A stretch of 64,000 nucleotides of DNA from CAIUGU01 sp963819685. GTDB lineage: Bacteria > Pseudomonadota > Gammaproteobacteria > Steroidobacterales > Steroidobacteraceae. Both the position numbers and the translations under genes were made by a program. The first letter of the stretch is position 1, and each line of letters starts with the position of its first letter. The notes beneath the pieces are model-generated. The model was not told the origin of the DNA and searched no databases. It was given only the letters and a program-made list of their open reading frames with translations. Shown here in pieces: positions 52,042 to 60,594 of this stretch. Location of the stretch: assembly GCA_963819685.1 (NCBI GenBank), contig CAWFXI010000009.1, positions 372,001 to 436,000 of the forward strand, read 5' to 3'.

Positions 52042-53718
52042 ATGACCGAGAGTTTTGCGCAGCTGTTCGAAGAAAGCCTGGCCAGCCAGAAAATCAAGCC
52101 GGGCACCATCCTGATGGGACGCGTCGTGGAGATCGGTCCCGATGTCGTTCTGGTCAACGCGGGGCTCAAGAGCGAAGCAGTCATTCCGCTCGAGCAGTTC
52201 AAGAATGAACGTGGCGAACTGGAAATCAGCGTTGGCGACGATATCGAAGTCGCACTCGACAGCTTCGAGGACGGTTCGGGCGAAACCCGGCTCTCCCGCG
52301 AAAAAGCCAAGCGTGCACGCACGTGGACACGGCTTGAGCAGGCATTCGAAAAGCAGGAAATCATCAAGGGCATCATCAACGGCCGCGTCAAGGGCGGCTT
52401 CACGGTCGAAATCGATTTCGTCCGCGCGTTCCTGCCGGGCTCGCTGGTCGATGTGCGGCCCGTGCGCGATCCGTCATACCTCGAAGGCAAGGTCCTCGAG
52501 TTCAAGGTCATCAAGCTGGACCAGAAGCGCAACAACGTCGTGGTTTCGCGGCGTGCAGTGGTCGAGCAGGAAAGCAGTGCCGAACGTTCCGAGCTGCTCG
52601 AGAAGCTGCAGGAAGGCACCGTCGTCAAGGGCGTCGTCAAGAATCTCACCGACTACGGTGCGTTCGTGGACCTCGGCGGCATCGATGGCCTGTTGCACAT
52701 CACGGACATGGCGTGGAAGCGCGTCAAGCATCCGTCCGAAGTGGTCAACGTCGGCGATGAAATCGATGTCCGTATCCTGAAGTTCGACCGTGAGCGGCAG
52801 CGAGTCAGCCTCGGCATCAAGCAGCTCGGCAACGATCCGTGGCAGAGCATTGGCCGTCGCTACCCGACCGGCACCCGTCTGTTCGGCAAGGTCACGAACA
52901 TCGCCGACTACGGCTGCTTCGTGGAAATCGAAGAGGGCGTCGAAGGCCTGGTCCACGTCTCCGAAATGGACTGGACCAACAAGAACGTGAATCCCTCGAA
53001 GGTGGTTCATGTCGGCCTCGAAGTGGAAGTGATGGTGCTCGATATCGACGAAGAGCGCCGCCGCATTTCGCTCGGCATCAAGCAGTGCAAGATCAATCCC
53101 TGGAAAGAGTTCACCGAGAACTACAACCGGGACGACAAGGTGGAAGGCCAGATCAAGTCCATTACCGACTTCGGCATCTTCATCGGTCTTCCAGGCGGCA
53201 TCGATGGCCTCGTGCATCTGTCCGACATCTCGTGGGACATTCCTGGCGAAGAGGCCGTGCACAGCTACCAGAAGGGCCAGACCATCGAGGCTGTCATCCT
53301 TGCCATCGATCCGGAACGTGAGCGCATTTCGCTCGGCGTCAAGCAGCTGGCGAAAGACCCGTTCTCGGGCTGGATCGCCGAGAACCCCAAGGGCACGATC
53401 ATCCGGGGCACCGTGAAGGAAGTGGACGCGAAGGGCGCGATCATCGACCTGGGCGGCGGCATTGACGGCCACCTGCGCGCTTCCGAGCTGTCGCAGGAGC
53501 GGGTGGAAGACGCCCGCACGAAGCTCAAGGTGGGCGATGAGGTCGAGGCCAAGTTTACCGGTGTTGACCGCAAGTCCCGGACGATTGCCCTTTCCATCAA
53601 GGCCAAGGAAATCCACGAAGAGAACGAGGCGGTACAGAGCTACCGCACCGAATCGTCGACCGGAACCAGCCTCGGCGATCTGTTGAAAGAGCACATTGCC
53701 GGACAGGACAACACCTGA
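52042..53718 (+). CDS. rpsA: 30S ribosomal protein S1
   Basis: A 558-residue S1 with six S1/OB-fold repeats, matching the E. coli protein (557). Repeats are visible from GTILMGRVVEIGPDVVLVN (residue 20), through GVVKNLTDYGAFVDLGGIDG and KVTNIADYGCFVEIEEGVEG, to GTVKEVDAKGAIIDLGGGID. It delivers mRNA to the ribosome. ATG 52042 gives the usual start MTESFAQLFEESL. It is followed by a hairpin and ihfB. Confidence 0.97.
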   Translation: MTESFAQLFEESLASQKIKPGTILMGRVVEIGPDVVLVNAGLKSEAVIPLEQFKNERGELEISVGDDIEVALDSFEDGSGETRLSREKAKRARTWTRLEQAFEKQEIIKGIINGRVKGGFTVEIDFVRAFLPGSLVDVRPVRDPSYLEGKVLEFKVIKLDQKRNNVVVSRRAVVEQESSAERSELLEKLQEGTVVKGVVKNLTDYGAFVDLGGIDGLLHITDMAWKRVKHPSEVVNVGDEIDVRILKFDRERQRVSLGIKQLGNDPWQSIGRRYPTGTRLFGKVTNIADYGCFVEIEEGVEGLVHVSEMDWTNKNVNPSKVVHVGLEVEVMVLDIDEERRRISLGIKQCKINPWKEFTENYNRDDKVEGQIKSITDFGIFIGLPGGIDGLVHLSDISWDIPGEEAVHSYQKGQTIEAVILAIDPERERISLGVKQLAKDPFSGWIAENPKGTIIRGTVKEVDAKGAIIDLGGGIDGHLRASELSQERVEDARTKLKVGDEVEAKFTGVDRKSRTIALSIKAKEIHEENEAVQSYRTESSTGTSLGDLLKEHIAGQDNT

Positions 53719-53725
53719 CCCGACA

Positions 53726-53757
53726 TTGCGGCCCCGCCCGAAGGGGCAGGGCCGCAA
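53726..53757 (+). terminator. Hairpin after rpsA
   Basis: TTGCGGCCC (53726-53734) pairs with GGGCCGCAA (53749-53757), enclosing further GC pairs (CGCCC/GGGGC). It starts seven bases after the rpsA stop. The tail CTGTCCTTGATTTG is only moderately U-rich, so it may be partial and lower expression of ihfB-lapAB relative to rpsA. Confidence 0.5.
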
Positions 53758-53814
53758 CTGTCCTTGATTTGCATGGTATTCACGGATCGGATCGGATAAA
53801 GAATCGGGCCTGCC

Positions 53815-54117
53815 ATGACGAAGTCGGAACTCATCGAGCTGATTGCGGCGAAGCAGAAGCATCTGCCAGCCAAGGACGTGGAACTGGCAGTCAAGCAGAT
53901 CCTCGAAATCATGGGTGATGCCCTGTCGCAGGGAAGTCGCATAGAAATTCGCGGCTTCGGCAGTTTTTCCCTGCATTTCCGGCCGCCGCGCCAGGGACGC
54001 AATCCCAAGACCGGTGAAACGGTGGCGCTGTCCGGCAAGTACGTGCCGCACTTCAAGCCCGGCAAGGATCTGCGCGAGCGCGTCAACGCGGGTATCGACA
54101 ACCCGATTCGCGACTGA
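53815..54117 (+). CDS. ihfB: Integration host factor beta subunit
   Basis: A 100-residue HU/IHF-fold protein: MTKSELIELIAAKQKHLPAK, the DNA-bending arm segment FGSFSLHFRPPRQGRNPKTG and KYVPHFKPGKDLRERVN near the end. These are the beta-subunit features (Pro in RNPKTG intercalates DNA). IHF bends DNA in recombination, replication and transcription. It lies directly after rpsA, as in all relatives. Confidence 0.96.
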   Translation: MTKSELIELIAAKQKHLPAKDVELAVKQILEIMGDALSQGSRIEIRGFGSFSLHFRPPRQGRNPKTGETVALSGKYVPHFKPGKDLRERVNAGIDNPIRD

Positions 54118-54149
54118 ACCGCGGCCCTGCCGCTCTGGCACTTCAGGGC

Positions 54150-54437
54150 ATGAAGCGAACCGCGTTTGCCATTCTGCTTGTACTTCTGGCGGGCCTCGCG
54201 CTTGTCTTCGGCGCGCTGAATCATGAGCGCGTCGCCCTTGAACTGGGCTTTATCCGCATCTCCGCCCCCGTCGGCCTGGCGTTGATTGTCGCCTTTGCTG
54301 CAGGCCTGTTGCTCGGTGTGCTGTGGCGCGTGTCATGGGTGGCTGAGCTGCTGAGCGAGCGAGGCAGGCTGCGACGGGCGCTGCGCCTGGCTGAGGCACA
54401 GGTTCGATCCGCGGAAAGCCGCTCAGATGTCCCCTGA
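54150..54437 (+). CDS. lapA: LapA family membrane protein
   Basis: A 95-residue protein with two hydrophobic helices (residues 4-22 and 42-64) and a basic coiled C-terminus, the LapA (DUF1049) layout. It acts with LapB in setting LPS synthesis by controlling LpxC. The last 11 bases overlap lapB, so translation is coupled. Confidence 0.88.
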   Translation: MKRTAFAILLVLLAGLALVFGALNHERVALELGFIRISAPVGLALIVAFAAGLLLGVLWRVSWVAELLSERGRLRRALRLAEAQVRSAESRSDVP

Positions 54438-55608
54438 GCTGTTCGCCGCGCAGGTCATTGCGCTGTTCCTTGCTGCGGCCGCGGGCTGGTACTTTGCGCG
54501 GCAGCGCTCATCGCGACGTGAGACGCCGCAACGTCCCCTCAAGCAGCAATACTTCGAAGGTCTCAACTTCGTCCTGAATGAGGAGCCCGACAAGGCGCTT
54601 GAAGTATTCCTGCGCATGGTTGAGGTCGATGACGAAACGGTGGAAACACACTTCGCCCTCGGAGCCTTGTATCGGCGCAGGGGCGAAGTGGATCGGTCAA
54701 TCCGGGTCCACGAGAACATCATGGCCAGGCCCGGGCTGCAGGCCGGGCATCGCGAACATGCCATGTTTGCGCTCGGCGAGGACTATTTTCGCGCCGGACT
54801 GTTTGATCGTGCCGAACAGCTGTTCCAGCGGCTTGCAGACGGTAGCGGGCGTTCGCTGGGAGCTTTGCGATATCTGCTGAAGATCTACGAACAGCAGGCG
54901 GAATGGCGTGCGGCCATCGCCACCTACCAGCGGCTCAAGTATCTGGTCTCACCCGAGTACCCGACGGCGATCGCCCATTACTACTGCGAGCTTGCCGAGG
55001 TGGAACGACAGAACGGGAACTACACCGCTGCCCGCGATCTGCTCCATCGTGTACGTGAGGAGCAGCGGCATTTTCCACGCAGTGCATTGCTCAGGGCCGA
55101 CATTGCGATTGCTCAGGGTGATGCTGAACTCGCACTGCGACTCTGCAGGCACGTGGTGGAGTTGCACCCACATTTGCTGCCGCTCGTCTTGCCTCGCTTC
55201 ATGCACGCGCTGCACGCGACGCAAAGCGAAGCCACGCTGAATGCCTTTCAGGCATGGCTGCAGGCGGCCCCCGCCCGACGTGCCGAGATCGCTTACGCAG
55301 CCATCGTGGCGGGCCTTGATAGCGAGCCTTTCGTGGTCGAGTGCCTGCGGGATTTCATCAGGGTGGATCCCAGCCTGGGCGAGCTGGTTCCTGCGCTGGC
55401 GGGGGATCCGTCAGGCCTCTCGGTGCTCCAGCTCAAGGCACTTGCAAGCGCGCTCGGCAGGATATTCCGGCGTACGCATCGCTATCGGTGCGTTGAATGC
55501 GGGCTCGCGAGTGCCACGCATTTCTGGCAGTGCCCTGGCTGCCGCAGCTGGGACGGACTCTCGCCCATCAGGCGTCTGGATCTGGGCTCGAGAACCTCGA
55601 CCCGCTGA
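54427..55608 (+). CDS. lapB: LPS assembly protein LapB (YciM)
   Basis: A 393-residue protein with an N-terminal membrane helix (residues 4-20), TPR repeats from about residue 45 to 330 (VLNEEPDKALEVFLRMVEVD and following), and a C-terminal rubredoxin-like metal site with CVECG and CPGCRSWDGL. It brings FtsH to LpxC and balances LPS and phospholipid. All four cysteines of the metal knuckles are present. It overlaps lapA by 11 bases. Confidence 0.94.
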   Translation: MSPELFAAQVIALFLAAAAGWYFARQRSSRRETPQRPLKQQYFEGLNFVLNEEPDKALEVFLRMVEVDDETVETHFALGALYRRRGEVDRSIRVHENIMARPGLQAGHREHAMFALGEDYFRAGLFDRAEQLFQRLADGSGRSLGALRYLLKIYEQQAEWRAAIATYQRLKYLVSPEYPTAIAHYYCELAEVERQNGNYTAARDLLHRVREEQRHFPRSALLRADIAIAQGDAELALRLCRHVVELHPHLLPLVLPRFMHALHATQSEATLNAFQAWLQAAPARRAEIAYAAIVAGLDSEPFVVECLRDFIRVDPSLGELVPALAGDPSGLSVLQLKALASALGRIFRRTHRYRCVECGLASATHFWQCPGCRSWDGLSPIRRLDLGSRTSTR

Positions 55609-55775
55609 GGCCGTCCGAAAATTCACGGCGGCGAGCCTGCAAATCTCGCTATTCAGGCGAAATATGGCTCTGGTATCTGCCGCCACGTCCACGTGAAGAT
55701 GATCGGGCGTTGCAGCCCCGTGGTTAGCAGGGCGCCGCGCCGACGATTCAAGTCCACTATATCCATGGAGGGTTT

Positions 55776-56120
55776 ATGTCTAACGCAATTGCAACTCGGG
55801 AAGTCTCTCGTCACCCCGGGACGAGTCGGCGGATTCGCTGGTTCGTCCAGGCACTCATCATCAGCCTGTTGCCCGCCGTCAGCCTTGCGGGCCCCGTCGA
55901 CATCAACAAGGCTGATGCAGCTACGCTGGCCAAGGAGCTGAACGGCATTGGCATGTCGCGCGCCCAGGCAATCGTGGCCTATCGGGAGAAGAACGGGGCC
56001 TTCAAGAGCGCCGAGGATCTTCTCAAGATCAAGGGGATTGGCGCGAAGGTGATCGAAACGAATCGGGCGAACATTCGCCTGGAGCGGGCACCGGCGGGAA
56101 ACGCCAAAGCGCCTGAATAG
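55776..56120 (+). CDS. ComEA-like helix-hairpin-helix protein
   Basis: A 114-residue protein with a membrane or signal segment (residues 22-38) and a helix-hairpin-helix pair: VDINKADAATLAKELNGIGM and FKSAEDLLKIKGIGAKVIET. ComEA-type proteins bind double-stranded DNA in the periplasm during natural transformation, but such small copies are common in non-competent species. GGAGGG eight bases before ATG 55776 marks the start. Neighbours give no competence genes. It ends before galU. Confidence 0.88.
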   Translation: MSNAIATREVSRHPGTSRRIRWFVQALIISLLPAVSLAGPVDINKADAATLAKELNGIGMSRAQAIVAYREKNGAFKSAEDLLKIKGIGAKVIETNRANIRLERAPAGNAKAPE

Positions 56121-56293
56121 TCGCGTCTCCACCCGCAGGGAAATGCGGTGGGACGATCCACCGTATTTCCGCTGCTGGCGCAACAGGCCGGTCTCACTTG
56201 TCGCTCCTGAGGTGCAAAGCGTGACCCTTTGCTCGGGTATCCGTTCCCGCTGCTGGGGTATCATCGCCTTCCGTACCCCAGAGAGGATGCTCG

Positions 56294-57184
56294 GTGAGTT
56301 CCACAAAGATCAAGACCGCGGTATTTCCAGTAGCGGGCCGTGGCACACGGTTTCTGCCCGCAACCAAGGCGAGCCCCAAGGAGATGCTGCCAGTCGTCGA
56401 CAAACCTCTGATCCAGTACGCGGCGGAAGAAGCGCTACGGGCGGGCGCAGAGAAACTGGTCTTCATTACCGGCAGTTCGAAGCGAGCCATCGAGGACCAT
56501 TTCGACACCGATCATGATCTCGAGGAAGCGCTGAAGGCACAGGGCAAGGAAGACCTGCTCAAGCTTCTCAAGGACATCGTGCCTTCGTATGCCAGCTGCA
56601 TCTATATCAGGCAGCCGTCGCCCCTCGGCCTTGGGCATGCGGTGCTGTGTGCTCGCCCCGTCGTTGGCAATGAGCCTTTCTTCATTCATCTCGCGGATGA
56701 CCTCATCGACGCGGAAGTACCCTGCTTCAAGCAGATGGCTGACGTGTATGCCGAGCATGGCGGCAGCATCCTCGGTGTGGAAACCGTACCTCCCAGCGAG
56801 ACGGACAAATACGGCATCGTCGCGACAGAAGAAAAGCATGGCCGCATCAGCCGGGTGAAACAGATTGTCGAGAAGCCGCGCCCGCTGAACGCTCCGTCGA
56901 ACCTCGCCGTAGTAGGGCGCTATCTGCTCAGCCCGCGCATTTTCGACAAGCTTGAGCACACCGGCAGAGGTGCCGGCGGAGAAATCCAGCTGACGGACGC
57001 CATCGCTGACCTGCTGGTTGACGAAACCGTGTTTGCCTTCGAATTCGAGGGGAAGCGCTATGATTGCGGCAGCAAAATGGGCTATTTGCAGGCCACCGTG
57101 GAGTTCGGTCTGAAGCACGAGAATCTGGGCGTGCCCTTTGCCAAGTACCTGGCCGGACTGGCCGAACGCCTGAACGGCAAATAG
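56294..57184 (+). CDS. galU: UTP-glucose-1-phosphate uridylyltransferase
   Basis: A 296-residue GalU making UDP-glucose for polysaccharides and LPS. It has VFPVAGRGTRFLPATKASPK (near residue 10), EMLPVVDKPLIQYAAEEA, and EIQLTDAIADLL plus GKRYDCGSKMGYL near the end. The start is GTG 56294 with GAGAGGA a few bases upstream. It seems to be a single gene, followed by a hairpin and the tRNA. Confidence 0.96.
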   Translation: MSSTKIKTAVFPVAGRGTRFLPATKASPKEMLPVVDKPLIQYAAEEALRAGAEKLVFITGSSKRAIEDHFDTDHDLEEALKAQGKEDLLKLLKDIVPSYASCIYIRQPSPLGLGHAVLCARPVVGNEPFFIHLADDLIDAEVPCFKQMADVYAEHGGSILGVETVPPSETDKYGIVATEEKHGRISRVKQIVEKPRPLNAPSNLAVVGRYLLSPRIFDKLEHTGRGAGGEIQLTDAIADLLVDETVFAFEFEGKRYDCGSKMGYLQATVEFGLKHENLGVPFAKYLAGLAERLNGK

Positions 57185-57199
57185 GGCCCCAAATAGGGC

Positions 57200-57222
57200 C
57201 AAGGAAAGCGCCGCTTTCCTTG
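57200..57222 (+). terminator. Hairpin after galU
   Basis: CAAGGAAAGC (57200-57209) and GCTTTCCTTG (57213-57222) form a ten-base perfect stem with loop GCC, 15 bases after the galU stop. There is no U-run, so termination strength is uncertain. The direct repeat AAATAGGGCC comes just before it. Confidence 0.5.
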
Positions 57223-57274
57223 ACACTGGCGTCCCCGTTTCCGCAAAATCGCGGGCCTTCCGAGCACCCTCCGT

Positions 57275-57349
57275 TCCCCGGTAGCTCAGTGGTAGAGCTA
57301 CGGACTGTTAATCCGTTGGTCGGCGGTTCGAATCCGTCCCGGGGAGCCA
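57275..57349 (+). tRNA. tRNA-Asn (anticodon GTT)
   Basis: A 75-base cloverleaf with encoded CCA. Acceptor TCCCCGG (57275-57281) pairs with CCGGGGA (57339-57345), discriminator G, and CCA at 57347-57349. The D-loop has AGCTCAGTGGTAGAGC, the anticodon loop CTGTTAA carries GTT at 57307-57309, and the T-arm has GGTTCGAATCC. It reads AAC and AAU. No integrated element is evident at its 3' end, only a hairpin-repeat patch. Confidence 0.97.
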
Positions 57350-57372
57350 ACCCTTTCTCTTTTGCTACTTTT

Positions 57373-57716
57373 CTCTTTGGAGTTGTCCAAAGAGAACAGT
57401 AGAGAGTCATCGCATGGCTTCCAGCCATTCGAACCCGGATTGCTGCTTTTCTTTGGGATTGTCCAAAGAAAGAAGTAGAAGTTATCCCAAGTGGCTGTTC
57501 CTGCAGCCACGCTTACCCAGATTTCCAGCTCCTTTGGAGTTGTCCAAAGAGAACAGTGGAAGTTATCCCAAGTGGCCGCATCCACTATCATTCATTTTTA
57601 TTGCGGCCACACCACCCGGTGTCCGTCAGATTTTTCTTTGGTTCTTTCTCTTTCGCCAATGCGAAAGAACACCACCGGGATACCGATCCTCGGAATTGTT
57701 TAGAGAGCAGTAGAGG
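57373..57716. repeat. Cluster of related hairpin repeats after tRNA-Asn
   Basis: Four related units occupy the 373-base gap. Units 1-3 have perfect stems with a six-base loop: CTCTTTGG/CCAAAGAG (57373-57394), TTTCTTTGG/CCAAAGAAA (57448-57471) and CTTTGG/CCAAAG (57532-57549). The change CTC to TTT in one arm is matched in the other, so pairing is conserved. Each is followed by AGAGAACAGT-like sequence, and GAAGTTATCCCAAGTGGC occurs twice (57478-57495, 57559-57576). A degenerate unit lies at about 57690-57716, and a separate hairpin TCTTTCGC/GCGAAAGA at 57649-57668. No gene is seen. Confidence 0.8.
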
Positions 57717-57722
57717 AGCCCG

Positions 57723-58394
57723 ATGGCCTCGAGCCATACCAATCCTGATTCGCTTCCTCTTTTCGCTGATGCGGAAGCGTTTCTTTCTTCAATCGACGCG
57801 GTATGGGCTCACCTGATCGCTCGCATCGGTCCGTGCCGCTTGCAGGTGCAGATGACGCGCGAACCCTTTGAGGCACTGGTCCGGGCAATCGCCTTTCAAC
57901 AGATCCATGGCCGGGCTGCACAAGCCATTCTCGGTCGATTCCTCGAGCTGTATCCGGGCACTGCCTTTCCTGCACCGGACAGCATTCTTGCCACGGAGTC
58001 CGTGCTGATGCGTGGAGTCGGTTTCTCGGGTGCAAAGATTGCGGCGATTCGCGCGATTGCCGATGCGGCTGCGCGCGGTCTTGTACCCAGCAGGGCTGAA
58101 GCGGCGGTGATCGACGATGAAACACTCATTCAAAGAATGGTGCCGATTCGAGGCGTCGGTCGCTGGACAGTGGAGATGATGCTCATGAACACGCTAGGCC
58201 GTCCGGACATCCTGCCCGTCGATGACTTCGGCGTGCGGGAAGGCTGGCGTGTTCTGAAGGGGCTCAGACGACAACCCGCACCCCGTGAGCTGGCGAAGGC
58301 GGGACTTGCGCTCAGCCCCTTCAGGTCGATCGCCAGCTGGTATCTGTGGAGAGCGGCTGACGAGGCCCGGGATGCTGCCCGCGTCAGGAAATAG
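57723..58394 (+). CDS. DNA-3-methyladenine glycosylase II (AlkA-like)
   Basis: A 223-residue HhH-GPD glycosylase: an all-helical core with FEALVRAIAFQQIHGRAAQA, helix-hairpin-helix VPIRGVGRWTVEMM (near residue 140) and the catalytic Asp in LPVDDFGV about 20 residues later. It removes alkylated bases in repair. It lacks the N-terminal ADA-like domain of E. coli AlkA. The first ten codons (MASSHTNPDS) are close to a segment of the upstream repeat at 57414 (MASSHSNPDC), so the present start seems to derive from a repeat copy. A start further inside cannot be excluded. Confidence 0.9.
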   Translation: MASSHTNPDSLPLFADAEAFLSSIDAVWAHLIARIGPCRLQVQMTREPFEALVRAIAFQQIHGRAAQAILGRFLELYPGTAFPAPDSILATESVLMRGVGFSGAKIAAIRAIADAAARGLVPSRAEAAVIDDETLIQRMVPIRGVGRWTVEMMLMNTLGRPDILPVDDFGVREGWRVLKGLRRQPAPRELAKAGLALSPFRSIASWYLWRAADEARDAARVRK

Positions 58395-58409
58395 GAATTT
58401 GCAAAAAGA

Positions 58410-58444
58410 CAGGCCGGGAGATCGGAACGATCTTCCCCGGCCTG
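58410..58444 (-). terminator. Long hairpin terminator, minus strand (perhaps bidirectional)
   Basis: CAGGCCGGG (58410-58418) pairs with CCCGGCCTG (58436-58444), and inside it AGATCG pairs with CGATCT, an almost perfect 17-base hairpin. On the minus strand it is followed by TCTTTTTGC, a good U-run, so it can end transcription from the GFA gene; it also follows the alkA-like stop by 15 bases. The 234 bases between it and the GFA stop show no gene. Confidence 0.65.
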
Positions 58445-58678
58445 CTGAGGGGGACATTGCGAATTCTGGACCGCGGCGCTTCGCCGTACGGTGCCTTGGC
58501 CGCAGTAGTTAGTAATTATCAAATTAGGCCAGGCGGAGCGATACTAAAGCACTCGGACGCGCAGTTTCAATATGTACAAACGATTTCCCGGATTTATTTT
58601 TTGTCGATGGGTGCGTTGCGCGAGTTGGTGCGACGCACATGTCACTGCCGGGAGCCGCGCTGGAGTCGGAAGATCGGG

Positions 58679-59524
58679 TTAAGGCGGCCCTGCGGGGAAC
58701 TGGGGCAGCAGGTCCGTTATCCTGTCCCAAGGCGCCTTCGAGTCCACAAAGATGTGCATCTGCGGACGAATGCGCGGGTCGGAGTCAAGGGACCCCGCAG
58801 GGACGACCACGAGACCGCGTTCAACTGAGATCCGCGGTACACCGCCGCCGCATCGTCCGCAGAATGCCACGGCGAAGTATCTGGCGTCCGGGACCTTGTA
58901 TTCCTTTACCTGCGCAGCTCCGCGAATCCAGGAGAACTGCGAATCCTTGTAGAAGACGTTGGTGGCGTAGGCAGCACTGCGACCCTGCCGGCAGCGACTG
59001 CAGTGACAGGTCACCATTCGCAGTGGCTCGCCCGTGATGCGGTACGCCACATCGCCGCAGAGACAGCTGCCTTGGGTGACTCCGGGCTCGGTCGCCAGCG
59101 ACGGCCGGTTGATGCCAGCTGCCTGAAATTCTGGCGGGTATTCTGCATGCTGTGGCAGGGCGTCGGTGATCGTTTCCCACACGGCCTTCGACGCCGCAAA
59201 AATGTGGGCCTGTGGTTCCAGACCAAGGTCCCCGTGCAGATTGCCTGCAGGACAGACCACGACACCTGCAGCCGCCATCAGTACGGGAGCGACCGAACCG
59301 CATTTGCCGCAGAACGATCGCGAACCGCCAGGTGAAGATTGATATTTTACGATCGCGTCTTCGCCCGTGAGCCAGCGAAAGCCGGCAAGTGGCGCAGAGA
59401 CAAACGTCGCCGAGGCACTTCCATGGTGCTTGCGGCACATCGAACAGTGGCAATGCATCATCATCTGGAAGGGACCGTCAACTTCGTAGCGGACGGTGCC
59501 GCAGAGGCAGGTGCCGATCGTCAT
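58679..59524 (-). CDS. GFA/CENP-V family protein with two tandem domains
   Basis: A 281-residue protein with two GFA (Mss4-fold) zinc domains. Domain 1 has CLCGTVRYE, HCHCSMCRK and FCGKCGS; domain 2 has CLCGDVAYR, TCHCSRCRQ and FCGRCGG, so each keeps the full cysteine set. GFA enzymes were named for glutathione-dependent formaldehyde activation, but most members are untested. ATG 59524 has AGAGGA about eight bases upstream; the frame remains open to 59614. Single-domain members are the norm, so internal duplication is inferred. Confidence 0.88.
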   Translation of the reverse strand: MTIGTCLCGTVRYEVDGPFQMMMHCHCSMCRKHHGSASATFVSAPLAGFRWLTGEDAIVKYQSSPGGSRSFCGKCGSVAPVLMAAAGVVVCPAGNLHGDLGLEPQAHIFAASKAVWETITDALPQHAEYPPEFQAAGINRPSLATEPGVTQGSCLCGDVAYRITGEPLRMVTCHCSRCRQGRSAAYATNVFYKDSQFSWIRGAAQVKEYKVPDARYFAVAFCGRCGGGVPRISVERGLVVVPAGSLDSDPRIRPQMHIFVDSKAPWDRITDLLPQFPAGPP

Positions 59525-59644
59525 GATGAAGGTCCTCTGGAGTTGATCATGAGTTTGCATGACGACCGGCGTTTGTCCAATCGCCCGGCTTGATTTCTCG
59601 CCGAGAGTAGCCATTAAGTTCTTCTTGCAGCATCAGGAGGTCTC

Positions 59645-60508
59645 ATGGCCAGTTCTCCCCAGATTCAGGAAGTCACGGTCCGTCCGGTTCTCAGGACAGT
59701 CCGCGGCCAGCCCACCAGCGATGGCGCCGGCGTCAAGCTGACGCGCGTCATTGGTACGTCTGCTCTCGGAGAACTCGATCCCTTCCTGATGCTGGACGAG
59801 TTCCGCTCTGACTCGGCGGACGACTATATCGCCGGCTTTCCGGAACATCCTCACCGCGGGTTTGAGACGGTTACCTACATGCTGGCCGGTCGCATGCGAC
59901 ACCGTGACAACCAGGGCAACAGCGGCCTGCTGGGCCCTGGCAGCGTGCAATGGATGACGGCAGGTCGCGGCATCCTGCACTCGGAAATGCCCGAACAGGA
60001 AGACGGCCTGATGTGGGGCTTCCAGCTCTGGGTCAACCTGCCGGCCAGCGACAAGATGACCGCGCCGCGTTACCAGGACATTGCACCGGAGGCGATTCCG
60101 GAAGTTCCGGCGGGTGAGGGTGTCAAGGTGCGAGTGCTCGCAGGCGCGGTGAATGGCACATCGGGGCCGGTGAATGCCGTCGCCACAGAACCGACCTACT
60201 TCGACATCCAACTCGATGCGGGCGCATCGTTCTCTACTGAGTTGCCTGTTGGTCACAACGCGTTTGCGTACGTGTATGAGGGCAGCGCGCTGATTGGAGC
60301 GGAGCGCAAGACAGTCACTCGCGGCGACCTGGCAGTTCTCGGCAAGGGGGAGCGTTTCGTGGTCGAGGCCGGTGCTGCGCCTACACGTTTGATTCTGTTG
60401 GCGGGTCGGCCGCTGAACGAGCCGGTTGCCCGTTATGGCCCGTTCGTGATGAACACGCGTGAAGAGATCATGCAGGCGTTCGAGGATTTCAACGCAGGGC
60501 GCTTTTAG
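59645..60508 (+). CDS. Pirin family protein
   Basis: A 287-residue bicupin pirin. The metal-binding segment of cupin 1 is present: FPEHPHRGFETVTYMLAGRM, then HRDNQGNSGLLGPGSVQWMT and AGRGILHSEMP. Bacterial pirins bind Fe and some have quercetinase or redox-sensor roles. A strong site CAGGAGG lies six bases before ATG 59645. It stands alone, divergent from the GFA gene, and ends in a strong hairpin. Confidence 0.94.
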   Translation: MASSPQIQEVTVRPVLRTVRGQPTSDGAGVKLTRVIGTSALGELDPFLMLDEFRSDSADDYIAGFPEHPHRGFETVTYMLAGRMRHRDNQGNSGLLGPGSVQWMTAGRGILHSEMPEQEDGLMWGFQLWVNLPASDKMTAPRYQDIAPEAIPEVPAGEGVKVRVLAGAVNGTSGPVNAVATEPTYFDIQLDAGASFSTELPVGHNAFAYVYEGSALIGAERKTVTRGDLAVLGKGERFVVEAGAAPTRLILLAGRPLNEPVARYGPFVMNTREEIMQAFEDFNAGRF

Positions 60509-60530
60509 CCACAGCTAAAGGGGCATCAAA

Positions 60531-60558
60531 AAACAGGCCGCCATGAGGCGGCCTGTTT
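60531..60558. terminator. Bidirectional terminator between pirin and aspartate aminotransferase
   Basis: AAACAGGCCGCC (60531-60542) and GGCGGCCTGTTT (60547-60558) form a perfect 12-base stem with a four-base loop, flanked by an A-run on the left and T on the right. It serves both the pirin gene (plus) and the aminotransferase gene (minus). Confidence 0.8.
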
Positions 60559-60594
60559 ACTTCCACTCTCAGTGAAATATTCCGGCCGGAACCT

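Noticed and set aside
53815..55608. Possible prophage or plasmid use of the IHF gene
   Set aside because: Gene order rpsA-ihfB-lapA-lapB is the standard chromosomal arrangement.
57373..57549. Hairpin repeats considered as CRISPR or as a tRNA-linked attachment site
   Set aside because: Repeat spacing is irregular, the units are palindromic, and no copy of the tRNA 3' end or integrase is present.
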